Counted from the first letter of the stretch, positions 24,784 through 32,115 are shown. The stretch: DNA of 41,711 nucleotides from a virus (IMGVR_UViG_3300037234_000192:1-41711), one strand, 5' to 3'. The notes: a model not told the origin generated them from the sequence alone. A program made the numbers and translations.

Positions 24784-25331
24784 TTCTCCCCCTGCATGTT
24801 TTCAAAGACTTTATCACGTACCTTTGGATTTCTCATTCTGTTTCTAAAGCACCTTTCCGTACCTTGGTTATTTTTTATAAGCGTTTCAATAGCTCCGTCT
24901 ATCAAGGCTCGCTTCTTATCTTGTTCAAATGAATCGAATTTGTCCCACATTGTAGGAACTTTGGTAGCCTTGAGTACCGGGTTCATAATAGATCGTAGCT
25001 CAGGAGGGCATGTAGGGGCGTCTTCTTTGATCGGAACTTCCAATTCCCATGTTTTGTTATTAATCCAAGCCTGAAACGACTTCCAGTTAGGGGTAAATTC
25101 TTTTACTTGCTTGGCTTGGTATCTCCATAATATCTGTCTTTTAACTGCATCGCACAATAAAGGTACAATTTGCTTATAGTCTACACCTCTGTTTTTAGTT
25201 GATTTCTTAAAGAAGTCCCATTCTGTATCGAGTCCGCACTTAGGTTTAGGGTATAGTTTTCTGAATCTATCGAACTCTGCTTTAAGATCATCTTCTTGTT
25301 TAGTTGTTTCTGTTTCACCGAATAAGTTCAT
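24780..25331 (-). CDS. Replication-associated (helicase-loader/initiator-type) protein candidate
   Basis: A 183-residue protein. The segment FRKLYPKPKCGLDTEWDFFKK, followed by a helix and FTPNWKSFQAWINNKTWE, resembles the C-terminal part of phage replication-initiation/helicase-loader proteins ('YP...g...a...w.k' then 'p.~~~tWlN.~rWe'). It is the only recognisable candidate for a replication protein here, since no polymerase or helicase is seen. The usual N-terminal winged-helix domain is missing, so the call is tentative. It overlaps its neighbours by 4 bases on each side. Confidence 0.45.
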   Translation of the reverse strand: MNLFGETETTKQEDDLKAEFDRFRKLYPKPKCGLDTEWDFFKKSTKNRGVDYKQIVPLLCDAVKRQILWRYQAKQVKEFTPNWKSFQAWINNKTWELEVPIKEDAPTCPPELRSIMNPVLKATKVPTMWDKFDSFEQDKKRALIDGAIETLIKNNQGTERCFRNRMRNPKVRDKVFENMQGEK

Positions 25332-26341
25332 TTTATTCCTTTTCTATTTTGGAAGCATTCCCGAGAACAATAAGTTTTCTTGGGGAGCTTACGTTCCTTC
25401 CTAGCTGTGCGATAAAACGTTTTTCCGCAAGCACAACACTTGTTATTGTGGGGTCTAACTGCTGTTATGCATTGGAATAAACGCATAGACCTTACAGGAT
25501 GATCTAGGGGGATAGGTTGGCAGTCATTAATTGTTTGTATGTACTGTTCATCATCACGCATACGATCTAAATTGCTCTCCAACGGCAATAAACCTTTATG
25601 TATAGCCTTATTCATGTCGCCTTGGGAACGAAAAACAAATAAGTTTTGAAGTGAGTTATTACCTTTATCACAATCTATATGCCAAACTTTTTCCTGATGT
25701 TCTAAAGGTCGTCCAATGTATTCCTCAACAGCTACTCTATGTTCTAAACGGTATCTAATTTCACCTTTTGATTTTCCGTCTTTGTATCTTTCTTTTGTAT
25801 ACAAAGCGATTCTACCGTCTCCATGCTTCGCCCGCCCACCCTTCCAACAGTGACTCTTCTCGCCAATCTTATGTTTATCCCTGCAAGACCTTGTACAAAA
25901 ATAATGCTCCGGTTTTAGGCGTTTAAAAGTTTTACCACAGTTGAGACACTTCGTAAAACCATTAACAGGGTATATAGTCTGATAAGCCCGCCAACATTCA
26001 GTGCTACAGAATACATGCTTATTATTTTTTGTTTTGCGGACTTTTTTGCCACATTGTTTACATTCAAATTGTTTCGCATTATGTTGATAACTGTTATGTA
26101 CCGTGCCTTTATTATGATCCCAGAAACATTTATGTGAACAAAATCTTCTGGGCTTGACCGATTTACACCCTCTTGCTTTGGCTTTAGTCGTTTCAAAAGG
26201 ATTTTTGCAATGCTCACAATTCAAGGTAACCATTTCACTTTTTACATAAGCGGAATAGCACGCTTGTGAACAATATTTACCAGGTCTACGGTTCTTTGCC
26301 CTAAACGCAACTCCACAGTTTTGACATACACAATCTTTCAT
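25328..26341 (-). CDS. HNH endonuclease with five zinc ribbons
   Basis: A 337-residue protein starting at ATG 26341 (MKDCVCQNC) behind AAAGGGATAACA. Four treble-clef-like ribbons of the type C-x2-C...C-x3-C stand in tandem (C6/9/24/28, C42/45/68/72, C94/97/112/116, C132/135/149/153). A fifth lies at the C-terminus (C302/305/325/329). An HNH nuclease sits between (E200-H201, then H221-x-D223 and NNSLQNL at 228-234), with the HNH_3 look of homing enzymes. Such genes are usually selfish elements that cut relatives lacking them. The ribbon array is unusually long and may widen target recognition. Confidence 0.75.
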   Translation of the reverse strand: MKDCVCQNCGVAFRAKNRRPGKYCSQACYSAYVKSEMVTLNCEHCKNPFETTKAKARGCKSVKPRRFCSHKCFWDHNKGTVHNSYQHNAKQFECKQCGKKVRKTKNNKHVFCSTECWRAYQTIYPVNGFTKCLNCGKTFKRLKPEHYFCTRSCRDKHKIGEKSHCWKGGRAKHGDGRIALYTKERYKDGKSKGEIRYRLEHRVAVEEYIGRPLEHQEKVWHIDCDKGNNSLQNLFVFRSQGDMNKAIHKGLLPLESNLDRMRDDEQYIQTINDCQPIPLDHPVRSMRLFQCITAVRPHNNKCCACGKTFYRTARKERKLPKKTYCSRECFQNRKGIK

Positions 26342-26343
26342 TG

Positions 26344-26499
26344 TTATCCCTTTCTCCGAATAACTAAGCACCTGTTTTTTATAAAGCTCTGTAGTTCAAG
26401 CACTTCTAACGCTAGTTTTCTATTCTCGATCTCTAAATGAGCGTTTTTTATCCTTAGTTCCCTGTTGTCTTTTACTGCTTTAGACCCGCCTCGCATCAT
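26344..26499 (-). CDS. Small basic coiled-coil protein
   Basis: A 51-residue protein (MMRGGSKAVKDN ... LVIRRKG) with a Leu/Glu heptad helix (ELRIKNAHLEIENRKLALEVLELQ, approximate positions 14-37). The start overlaps the stop of the zinc-ribbon gene, and it ends two bases before the HNH gene. No family recognised. Confidence 0.5.
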   Translation of the reverse strand: MMRGGSKAVKDNRELRIKNAHLEIENRKLALEVLELQSFIKNRCLVIRRKG

Positions 26500-26675
26500 T
26501 CACCCTCTATAAATAGCTTACTGCATTCAGGGCATGCATAGACTGTTTTCTGTGCGGTATAATAACCACGGTATTCGTTTGTTCGGTCTTCTAATCTTCC
26601 TACTTTGACTGGTAATGTATAAAATTCATTCTCACAATCATCTTCTGGCACGTATTCACAATGTGGACATTCCAT
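26496..26675 (-). CDS. Small zinc-ribbon protein, copy A
   Basis: A 59-residue protein with MECPHCE at the N-terminus and YACPECSKLFIEGE at the C-terminus, together one split zinc ribbon (C-x2-C, C-x2-C). It is a paralogue of the protein at 28326-28490, which has the same two ends. The start overlaps the preceding stop (TAATG). Confidence 0.6.
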   Translation of the reverse strand: MECPHCEYVPEDDCENEFYTLPVKVGRLEDRTNEYRGYYTAQKTVYACPECSKLFIEGE

Positions 26676-26923
26676 TATTCACCTTCCTTTAGTTGTTGGA
26701 GCTTCGCTATTAGCTTATACAGTGGATGAGCCAAAAAGGGGCTTGCATATTCGAGTTCAGCCAACAGCACATCTACACAATCACCAATAGCCTTGTTCCT
26801 TACCTTCCCAGCAAACTCGATCACATTTTCAGCCGAGTCATAATCTATCTCTGCATCAGCCCACAATTTCTTTTCTTCAGGGGTCATTTTATCAATAAAC
26901 TTTTGTGTTTCTGTATCATTCAT
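26675..26923 (-). CDS. Hypothetical helical protein
   Basis: An 82-residue acidic, helical protein (MNDTETQKFIDKM ... KLQQLKEGE) with TPEEKKLWADAEIDYDSAE in the first half. It overlaps the HNH gene end by 8 bases. No family recognised. Confidence 0.6.
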   Translation of the reverse strand: MNDTETQKFIDKMTPEEKKLWADAEIDYDSAENVIEFAGKVRNKAIGDCVDVLLAELEYASPFLAHPLYKLIAKLQQLKEGE

Positions 26924-27311
26924 TGTTTTCTCCTGTCAATCTCTCGTAATTTTCTTTGTAGTTGTGCTTTGGGTTAGTTTTTTTATCTATAGCTTCTAAA
27001 CAACTCCAATATAGCGTAGGTCTGTGGTCAGAAAGCCAATTCGTAAACCATAATGCATTCTTGTGTGCAGACTTACCACCAAACTTATGATGCGATGGAC
27101 AGAGAATGATACAATTGCTCTCAGTGTGCCTAAGATAAGCGTAATGTTCTTTAGGCAGTATATGGTGTAAGTGTAGGTTATCGGTGTTCTCACAGCCTTC
27201 TATAGAGCATTTATACCCGTCTCTCTTTAAGATTATCGGCCTTAGCTCTTTATCGGACTTGTTGCGCCAGTATTTACTATTAACTTTCTTCTTTCGTTGT
27301 TCTAGGTTCAT
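26916..27311 (-). CDS. HNH endonuclease-like protein
   Basis: A 131-residue protein with a complete HNH core: DGYKCSIEGC (C35, C40), LHLHHI (H49-H50), N66, then LCPSHH (C71, H74-H75). The four metal-binding positions and the catalytic His are present. Single-domain HNH proteins occur in phage recombination or packaging modules. Here it is within the early block near the recombination genes. The residues beyond 80 (NALWFTNWLSDHRPTLYW) may bind DNA. Confidence 0.75.
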   Translation of the reverse strand: MNLEQRKKKVNSKYWRNKSDKELRPIILKRDGYKCSIEGCENTDNLHLHHILPKEHYAYLRHTESNCIILCPSHHKFGGKSAHKNALWFTNWLSDHRPTLYWSCLEAIDKKTNPKHNYKENYERLTGENNE

Positions 27312-27314
27312 TTT

Positions 27315-27509
27315 TCATTCCCCTTCTAATTTTATGACGTGTTCAAGTTGTTCTATATTTACAATAGCTAATTCAATCCCACTTGCAATATAGACGTAAG
27401 AGGCAGCGGTTTGGTAGTCTCCTATAACTCCTTGTGTTCTTGCTTTTTGCTCAAAACATTCTTTTGTACTATTAAGCTTCTCTTTTACTATTTTTATATC
27501 AATCTTCAT
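27315..27509 (-). CDS. Hypothetical helical protein
   Basis: A 64-residue helical protein (MKIDIKIVKEKL ... VIKLEGE) that overlaps the upstream gene by 11 bases. It contains an Ala/Ile-rich helix (QTAASYVYIASGIELAIVNI), perhaps amphipathic. No family recognised. Confidence 0.55.
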   Translation of the reverse strand: MKIDIKIVKEKLNSTKECFEQKARTQGVIGDYQTAASYVYIASGIELAIVNIEQLEHVIKLEGE

Positions 27510-27837
27510 TTTGTTCTTCCTTTTGGTAACTTCCTAGGCCGTGAATCTTTCTCCAGTTATCACAGTCTGCAAATAGCCACTGCGCAATAATATCTTTATA
27601 CCCTTCGCATACATCTTGATTCCCGTCAGTTGAGGCTATGCGGTCAAGAAATGTTTGTGTCTCTGTTTCTAATCCTTTAATTACTCCATTTATATAAATT
27701 GCTTGTTCCCTGCGACTTAGTGAGGTAAAAACCCGTGCGTCTTTTCCATATCCATCCAGTGGATTAAATGACGCTTCTGACAACCTCTTAGCAGCTTTTT
27801 TCAATATCTCAATTACTTTATCTGCGTTAATGTTCAT
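27499..27837 (-). CDS. Hypothetical protein
   Basis: A 112-residue protein, helical, with LSRREQAIYINGVIKGLE in the middle and aromatic residues near the end (QWLFADCDNWRKIHGLG). It lies one base from the preceding gene, and its ATG follows GGAGCTAAC. No family recognised. Confidence 0.55.
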   Translation of the reverse strand: MNINADKVIEILKKAAKRLSEASFNPLDGYGKDARVFTSLSRREQAIYINGVIKGLETETQTFLDRIASTDGNQDVCEGYKDIIAQWLFADCDNWRKIHGLGSYQKEEQNED

Positions 27838-27838
27838 G

Positions 27839-28165
27839 TTAGCTCCTGTTTGTGTTTTGCTTCACAGATGCAGACAATAAGTATTTTTCACCCTCTAAAG
27901 TAACAGGTATTTCACAGGATTCAGCTTGCATAGAAAGAAGGTTCCTGCACAGTAAAATTGCGTATGTTCTACCCTCGATTAATATTTGTTCACTATTTAA
28001 TATTGTTTTCTCTTCTTGTCTTTTAAAAAAGTTTAAAAGAGTCGTTGATGAAATTAAAGGGTTTATTGCTTCTGAATAATCAATAACGGCTTTGTGGAGA
28101 AATGTTTGTATGTTTTCCAATTCCTTGATTATTTGGTCGTCTGATAGCTTCTTTGTTTCTTTCAT
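27839..28165 (-). CDS. Hypothetical helical protein
   Basis: A 108-residue, mostly helical protein (MKETKKLSDDQII...). The second half has EGRTYAILLCRNLLSM and a short beta tail. It shares the GGAGCTAACATG start with its neighbour at 27837 and overlaps the next gene upstream by 4 bases. Confidence 0.55.
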   Translation of the reverse strand: MKETKKLSDDQIIKELENIQTFLHKAVIDYSEAINPLISSTTLLNFFKRQEEKTILNSEQILIEGRTYAILLCRNLLSMQAESCEIPVTLEGEKYLLSASVKQNTNRS

Positions 28166-28317
28166 GTTAGCTCCTGTTTGTGTTTTCTGCGTATCCGCTT
28201 CCAGAATCTGCGCTTAACTCTTTTTAACTCTCGCTTGTGCCATGTTAAGTACTTGCGCCACTTAGTGAATGCATCATATTCACCTGCATTTACAAACTTC
28301 TCACGGGTTCCCATCAT
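28162..28317 (-). CDS. Small very basic protein
   Basis: A 51-residue protein, about one third Lys/Arg, starting MMGTREKF at 28317. The second half (HKRELKRVKRRFWKRIRRK) is a strongly basic helix, so nucleic-acid binding is likely. A longer version from 28362 would overlap the zinc-ribbon gene and lacks a ribosome site. Confidence 0.55.
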   Translation of the reverse strand: MMGTREKFVNAGEYDAFTKWRKYLTWHKRELKRVKRRFWKRIRRKHKQELT

Positions 28318-28325
28318 CGCTAGGC

Positions 28326-28490
28326 TCACCTTTCTATAAATAGTTTTCTGCATCCAGGGCATGCATAGGTATGTTTCTTTTCAGTAACACGTTCTCCACA
28401 CCCTCTTCCTTCTACTTCTCGCTCGACACAAAGTGGCATTTTATAAAAGTCTCCATCGTCAGCCCAGCAGTCACAGTGGGGGCATATCAT
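28326..28490 (-). CDS. Small zinc-ribbon protein, copy B
   Basis: A 54-residue protein with MICPHCD at the start and YACPGCRKLFIER at the end. It is a clear paralogue of the 26496-26675 protein, with the same Cys layout and conserved ends but a different middle. The start overlaps the upstream stop by 4 bases (ATGA). Confidence 0.6.
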   Translation of the reverse strand: MICPHCDCWADDGDFYKMPLCVEREVEGRGCGERVTEKKHTYACPGCRKLFIER

Positions 28491-29353
28491 GACTCTCTCC
28501 TGAATCTAACATGGGTAGCATGGCCAAAATTGCCATTAAAGCAGTGCTCTGTTGAAATGCCATCCTTCTCACCCTCTTTTTTCCATATGAACTGAAAGAA
28601 CTCTTCAAATGAGTTAGCTTCTGAAAGATTAAGTAGAAAGCCGTTCCATGCTACTTGTAGTAGTCCATTATTGTTGTGTACCTCTACATCCACAAATTCA
28701 GGTTCAGGCTTCTTCATCGTCTCACCGTCAAATGTCATACCCAGGAATTCTTCGGCTTCTGCTTGTGTGCAATCTTCGTTAGGGAATGCTTTGCCGTATT
28801 TATCCCATGTCATATCTCCGTTATCCCAATTACAAACTCTACCGCTTAAGAGGAATAGTGTGTATGTTTCACCATCAAGAGTTACTCTAACACCAGCATC
28901 GCCTTTTTTAAACTGAGGTAGTGTTACCTTCTCTAGGCAGTTATGGGTAAAGTGCCATCTATCTACTGAAATATATTCATCGTAAAGACGTGTTATTTCA
29001 TAAGTACGCCCCACCATTCTGGCCTTTTCTTGTGAATTATCACAGCATTGCGTAAGCTCAATTTCTTTCTCCGTTGGCACTCTCATTACCTTAACCATAT
29101 CACCTACCTTTGCACCTTCTTTCCATGCGTCAAATGATTTCTGGTGGGCTTCTGGGTCAGGTGTGAATATGGGCATGTTATAAGAAAAGTTACCAGTAGC
29201 ACCAATCGGCCAACGTGTCCATACGTTCAACTCTGTTAAATATAATTCATCTTTTTCTGGGCTTCGTTTCTCAAAATGACCTATCTTCATTCCCTCTGGA
29301 CAAGGGCAAGCGTCATATACTTCGTCACTTATTATTAATTTAACTTCTTTCAT
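28487..29353 (-). CDS. Large hypothetical early protein
   Basis: A 288-residue soluble protein, the longest unknown of the early block. A central part (TEKEIELTQCCDNSQEKARMVGRTYEI...) and a segment EDCTQAEAEEFLGMTFDGE near residue 200 can be made out. The latter recurs in the 186-residue protein at 31324-31884. No transmembrane segment and no named domain. The CTQAEAE block may be a shared protein-binding module. Confidence 0.55.
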   Translation of the reverse strand: MKEVKLIISDEVYDACPCPEGMKIGHFEKRSPEKDELYLTELNVWTRWPIGATGNFSYNMPIFTPDPEAHQKSFDAWKEGAKVGDMVKVMRVPTEKEIELTQCCDNSQEKARMVGRTYEITRLYDEYISVDRWHFTHNCLEKVTLPQFKKGDAGVRVTLDGETYTLFLLSGRVCNWDNGDMTWDKYGKAFPNEDCTQAEAEEFLGMTFDGETMKKPEPEFVDVEVHNNNGLLQVAWNGFLLNLSEANSFEEFFQFIWKKEGEKDGISTEHCFNGNFGHATHVRFRRES

Positions 29354-29495
29354 TTTCTTTCTCCCATTCTTCTGGTTGTGTGAAATCTGTTTCTTCTTCG
29401 TCGTCTTCTAACTTGCCTAAAGGATATAAATAAGGCTTACTCTTGTAATATTCTTCAAGTGTTGGGTTCAGTGCTTTATCTAATGATTTCCACAT
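29340..29495 (-). CDS. Small acidic protein
   Basis: A 51-residue protein (MWKSLDKALN ... EKENERS) behind GGGATAACATG. The C-terminal half is Glu/Asp-rich (LEDDEEETDF). It overlaps the 288-residue gene by 14 bases. It could be a DNA mimic or a simple acidic adaptor; nothing specific can be said. Confidence 0.5.
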   Translation of the reverse strand: MWKSLDKALNPTLEEYYKSKPYLYPLGKLEDDEEETDFTQPEEWEKENERS

Positions 29496-29496
29496 G

Positions 29497-29622
29497 TTAT
29501 CCCTTCATTATCAATAATATATCTTGAAGCAAATCAACAATGGTACTAAGTTCACCTACTATCATTCCTAAAATAATAGGAACTATAAGTAAAACACCAA
29601 GAATAAAAGATTGTGAGTTCAT
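29497..29622 (-). CDS. Small membrane protein
   Basis: A 41-residue protein (MNSQSFILGV ... LLIMKG) starting behind GAAAGGGATAACATG. Residues 6-22 and 27-38 are hydrophobic, so it has one helix or a hairpin in the inner membrane. Small proteins of this kind can be holins or early membrane modulators. It is the first gene after the structured RNA at 29636-29714. Confidence 0.5.
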   Translation of the reverse strand: MNSQSFILGVLLIVPIILGMIVGELSTIVDLLQDILLIMKG

Positions 29623-29635
29623 GTTATCCCTTTCT

Positions 29636-29714
29636 AAAAAGTTGCGGGTGGCTCTGCTACACACAGAACCGCAAGCAGACTGAATACTTACTTGTGTTTT
29701 CCTGCTTTGCCCGC
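29636..29714 (-). ncRNA. Three-way-junction RNA element in early leader
   Basis: Read on the minus strand. P1 is GCGGG (29714-29710) with CCCGC (29648-29644). P2 is CAAAGCAG (29709-29702) with CTGCTTG (29678-29672), with one bulged A. P3 is GGTTCTG (29670-29664) with CAGAGCC (29656-29650). The junction has only one unpaired base on two sides and none on the third. Five U follow (29640-29636), then the ribosome site of the membrane gene. The 23-nt loop of P2 is open. Such compact junctions with a U-run are typical of riboswitch or attenuator leaders. I match it to no known class. Confidence 0.55.
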
Positions 29715-29720
29715 TTAGTT

Positions 29721-29771
29721 TAAAAGATGGGAGGGGAGCTATCATTAAAACTCCCCGCCAAGTTCCCATCT
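29721..29771 (-). terminator. Long hairpin at the 5' end of the early transcript (attenuator candidate)
   Basis: AGATGGGA (29771-29764) pairs with TCCCATCT (29732-29725), and GGGGAG (29756-29751) pairs with CTCCCC (29738-29733). A 7-nt internal bulge and a 12-nt loop complete it. Only about four U follow. It begins at the predicted start point of the promoter at 29778-29806, so it would form at once in the RNA. It may act as an attenuator or a protective 5' stem. Confidence 0.5.
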
Positions 29772-29777
29772 ATGCTT

Positions 29778-29806
29778 ATATTAGTCTACATGTTTACAAT
29801 AGTCAA
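29778..29806 (-). promoter_or_regulatory. Leftward early promoter
   Basis: -35 TTGACT (29806-29801) and -10 TAATAT (29783-29778) with a 17-base spacer. The spacer carries GTAGAC next to the -10 box and CATGT, as in the promoter at 34625-34653. Confidence 0.65.
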
Positions 29807-29809
29807 GCC

Positions 29810-30016
29810 CTATTTAATATATTTTCTCACATCTACTGGGCCTACTGCTCCAAAGAGTAAAGTTTTAATAACATCTTCTTGTATTTTATCTATATCAACA
29901 GCTTTATTCATAATATCAGTCAGTGCCTTCTCGTATCTCTCTAATTCTTTAAGCTCGGCTGGCGTAGACGGGTCTTTGATCTCTTTTTTAATTGTGATCT
30001 TATATTTTACCACCAT
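29810..30016 (-). CDS. Small hypothetical protein
   Basis: A 68-residue protein: a Lys-rich N-terminal strand (VVKYKITIKKEI), a helix (AELKELERYEKALTDIM) and a C-terminal segment. It overlaps ninG by 10 bases. No family recognised. Confidence 0.55.
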   Translation of the reverse strand: MVVKYKITIKKEIKDPSTPAELKELERYEKALTDIMNKAVDIDKIQEDVIKTLLFGAVGPVDVRKYIK

Positions 30017-30417
30017 TTTTCTATACCTTTCTCCCGTAGGAACTCTTTAATCTGGTATTTGTACCCTTTAATCATATCTTCGTAGCCTGCTTTTGTGATC
30101 TTAAAAGGTGGACACGTGTTTTCAAGGTCTTCAACTACTCTTAAGCCGTATTCTTTAATCATTGCTGCCCGATACGCTTCGTGGTCACCGTCCTCAGCGA
30201 ATACATTACTGTCGGCGCTTTGAGGGTGTACGTTAATAGGGTTGTACCTGTGCTGTAAGTGTCTACGGTCTATGTAGTGACCTGCTTGTATCGTTCTAAC
30301 GTTTACTGACTCACCTGTTACAAAGCATTTACAATAACCTCTATGGTCACAGCTTTCTAGGCGTATCATTAAGGAGAACCACTTGTCAGCTCTTAGTTTT
30401 AAGTCGTTAAGCTTCAC
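30007..30417 (-). CDS. ninG: NinG/Rap-like recombination protein
   Basis: A 136-residue protein of the lambda NinG (Rap) family, which in lambda is a junction-specific endonuclease acting in Red recombination. Visible signatures are CKCFVTGE, then QAGHYIDRR, R-Y-N-P-I-N-V-H-P-Q, and YRAAMIKEYGLRVVEDLE. The usual 'QC..CN' zinc ligands are replaced by HPQSADSN, so the metal site may differ. The start is GTG 30417, 5 bases after AAAGGAG, overlapping the upstream stop. It works with SSB, ERF and NinB-like genes nearby. Confidence 0.75.
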   Translation of the reverse strand: MKLNDLKLRADKWFSLMIRLESCDHRGYCKCFVTGESVNVRTIQAGHYIDRRHLQHRYNPINVHPQSADSNVFAEDGDHEAYRAAMIKEYGLRVVEDLENTCPPFKITKAGYEDMIKGYKYQIKEFLREKGIEKWW

Positions 30418-30578
30418 ATCGGCTCCTTTTTAGCTTTAAGCAACGCTTGGTAGAGGGTTTTGCTTAGTGAAATTATGGTTCCTTTGTAACTGTAAACAGC
30501 AGCTAATCCATATTGGTTTGTATAAAAATAGTCTGTTTTTTCAATCCATCTCAGTAAACTTTGTAATGTTGGTTTCAT
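30414..30578 (-). CDS. Small hypothetical protein upstream of ninG
   Basis: A 54-residue basic protein (MKPTLQSLLRW ... KAKKEPM) with a strong AAGGAGACAAA site. It has a beta-like centre (YGLAAVYSYKGTIISL) and a C-terminal Lys-rich helix. Its stop overlaps the ninG GTG start. Confidence 0.55.
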   Translation of the reverse strand: MKPTLQSLLRWIEKTDYFYTNQYGLAAVYSYKGTIISLSKTLYQALLKAKKEPM

Positions 30579-30910
30579 TTTGTCTCCTTACATTTACAGG
30601 GAGTTACTTTCATCCTTGCATTTAGTAATTTCTTATCAAAGCTCAACTGTGGAACTAGTAATTCCTTGCCACATAGCTCGCATTCAGCCGTTAAATATAA
30701 AGCTTTATCGCCTAACATATCATTTAACCATTCAGCTACATCCAAAGCACCTTCAAGGCCATATATACAACCATGTAAATTAAGAACTGGTTCTCCTGCT
30801 TGGTTCTCTTCTATCTTTATCTTTTCAGAATATCTAAGCTTTTTAAACTCTTTAATCTTATTATTGTGCAACTTCGTTATTTTATTCAGAATAGTTTGTG
30901 CTTTGCTCAT
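30575..30910 (-). CDS. Hypothetical protein with zinc-binding C-terminus
   Basis: A 111-residue protein starting at ATG 30910 (MSKAQTIL) behind GGAGATAAC. The N-terminal half is a basic helix. The middle has INLHGC-like and LEGALDVAEWLND segments. The C-terminus has C-x2-C (ECELCGKEL) and C-x-C (TPCKCK), a likely zinc ribbon. It sits between ssb and ninG. Confidence 0.55.
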   Translation of the reverse strand: MSKAQTILNKITKLHNNKIKEFKKLRYSEKIKIEENQAGEPVLNLHGCIYGLEGALDVAEWLNDMLGDKALYLTAECELCGKELLVPQLSFDKKLLNARMKVTPCKCKETK

Positions 30911-30921
30911 GTTATCTCCTA

Positions 30922-31323
30922 TCAAAAAGGTATGTCTTCGTTTGGTTTATCAGGTAAGCTCTGGTTATACTCTTCCTTGGTTGGATTAGCCTCTTTCGGA
31001 GCTGTCAGGAACTGGAAATTACTTACATTAACTTTCAGCTTACTGCGTTTCTGTCCGTCTTGTTCCCATTGTGAGAAGTCTAGCTTCCCTTCTACGAGTA
31101 CTGAATTACCCTTAGTGACGTACTTATTAAAGTTTTCAGCCCCTTTACCGAATATAACACAATCGACATAATGAGTCTTTTCGCCTTTCTCTCCGTCTTT
31201 GGTTGTCCATCGGTCGTTTATTGCCATACCAAATTCACATATAGCTGTCTGCGATGGTGTGTAAGTTAGTTGGGGGTCACGAGTTAAATTTCCAATGAGC
31301 AAAACTTTATTTAAGGATGCCAT
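30922..31323 (-). CDS. ssb: Single-stranded DNA-binding protein
   Basis: A 133-residue SSB. It shows the classic OB-fold start (NKVLLIGNLTRDPQLTYTPS), FGMAINDRW, HYVDCVIFGKGAENFNKYV and G-N-S-V-L-V-E-G-K-L. It ends in the acidic tip NEDIPF, the conserved C-terminal tail that recruits replication and repair partners. It coats ssDNA during replication and with the ERF annealase. Its ATG follows GGAGATATAA. Confidence 0.92.
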   Translation of the reverse strand: MASLNKVLLIGNLTRDPQLTYTPSQTAICEFGMAINDRWTTKDGEKGEKTHYVDCVIFGKGAENFNKYVTKGNSVLVEGKLDFSQWEQDGQKRSKLKVNVSNFQFLTAPKEANPTKEEYNQSLPDKPNEDIPF

Positions 31324-31884
31324 TTATATCTCCAATGATTTTCTAAGTGCTTGTGCTGATTCTCTACTTATGAATGTTTCTTTACCGTCTATAGTTATTT
31401 TTACTTTTCTAGCGATAAACTCTTTACCGTCAAAGTCTGCTTTAAGGAATGCTTCTGCTTCGGCTTGGGTGCAGTCTCCATGCCCACATGTTTTTCCTGC
31501 TGTATGTATCTCCATATGTCGCACTGTCCATCCATTTAGGGAGTGCAACAAATCGTTATCGACCTGTGTAGTCTCTTTGTTATCCAACGAAAACCATACT
31601 GTGTATTTATCTTTCCAAAACCTGGGCTTTAGTTCAAGTCCGGGAGGGATTACCTTGCCAGAGATAACATCGTAAGGGTTAAGAAGGATAGTTTCTTGAT
31701 CTGAGTGTTTATGGTAATACCTATCTGATTTATTTAGACCCTTATTAGATAGCCATATTTCGTATGCGTCTGTATGTATTACTTCAGTCTCCCTATTACA
31801 CCACGATGCCCCAAGCTCAAACAACTTCTCTTGCAGCTGCCGATTCAGTTCTTCGTTTCCGTTTGTTATAAATACGTAGTTCAT
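31324..31884 (-). CDS. Hypothetical early protein with CTQAEAE module
   Basis: A 186-residue protein. An N-terminal Tyr-rich strand (NYVFITNGNEEL) suggests an alpha/beta start. GDCTQAEAEAFLKADFDGKEF near 140-160 repeats a block of the 288-residue protein at 28487-29353. It directly precedes ssb. No known family. Confidence 0.55.
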   Translation of the reverse strand: MNYVFITNGNEELNRQLQEKLFELGASWCNRETEVIHTDAYEIWLSNKGLNKSDRYYHKHSDQETILLNPYDVISGKVIPPGLELKPRFWKDKYTVWFSLDNKETTQVDNDLLHSLNGWTVRHMEIHTAGKTCGHGDCTQAEAEAFLKADFDGKEFIARKVKITIDGKETFISRESAQALRKSLEI

Positions 31885-31892
31885 GTTATCTC

Positions 31893-32099
31893 CTATTCCA
31901 ATAATAGTGTGTTAATTTGTTCTACTAGCTTAACTTGTGTGTCTCCACCGAAATACCAAGTCATTCCTTGGTCAAAGTTCACAGCAGCATCTTCGTTTAG
32001 TCTCATATACAACTCATCGTTATACAGGAAGAAGTCCTTTGCTTTCAACTCGCTGAAGCTTATTGGCTCTTTTTCTTTAATTTTTAGTTCGTAGTCCAT
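31893..32099 (-). CDS. Small phage protein, F-LYM type
   Basis: A 68-residue beta-rich protein (FSELKAKDFFLYNDELYMRL ... VKLVEQINT). The 'el..gd.F.y...lYmr' start and the closing Val-x-Leu-Val strand follow a pattern seen in many small phage proteins. The 72-residue protein at 33840-34058 has the same layout. The function is unknown. Confidence 0.6.
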   Translation of the reverse strand: MDYELKIKEKEPISFSELKAKDFFLYNDELYMRLNEDAAVNFDQGMTWYFGGDTQVKLVEQINTLLLE

Positions 32100-32115
32100 T
32101 GTTTACCCTTTCAAA

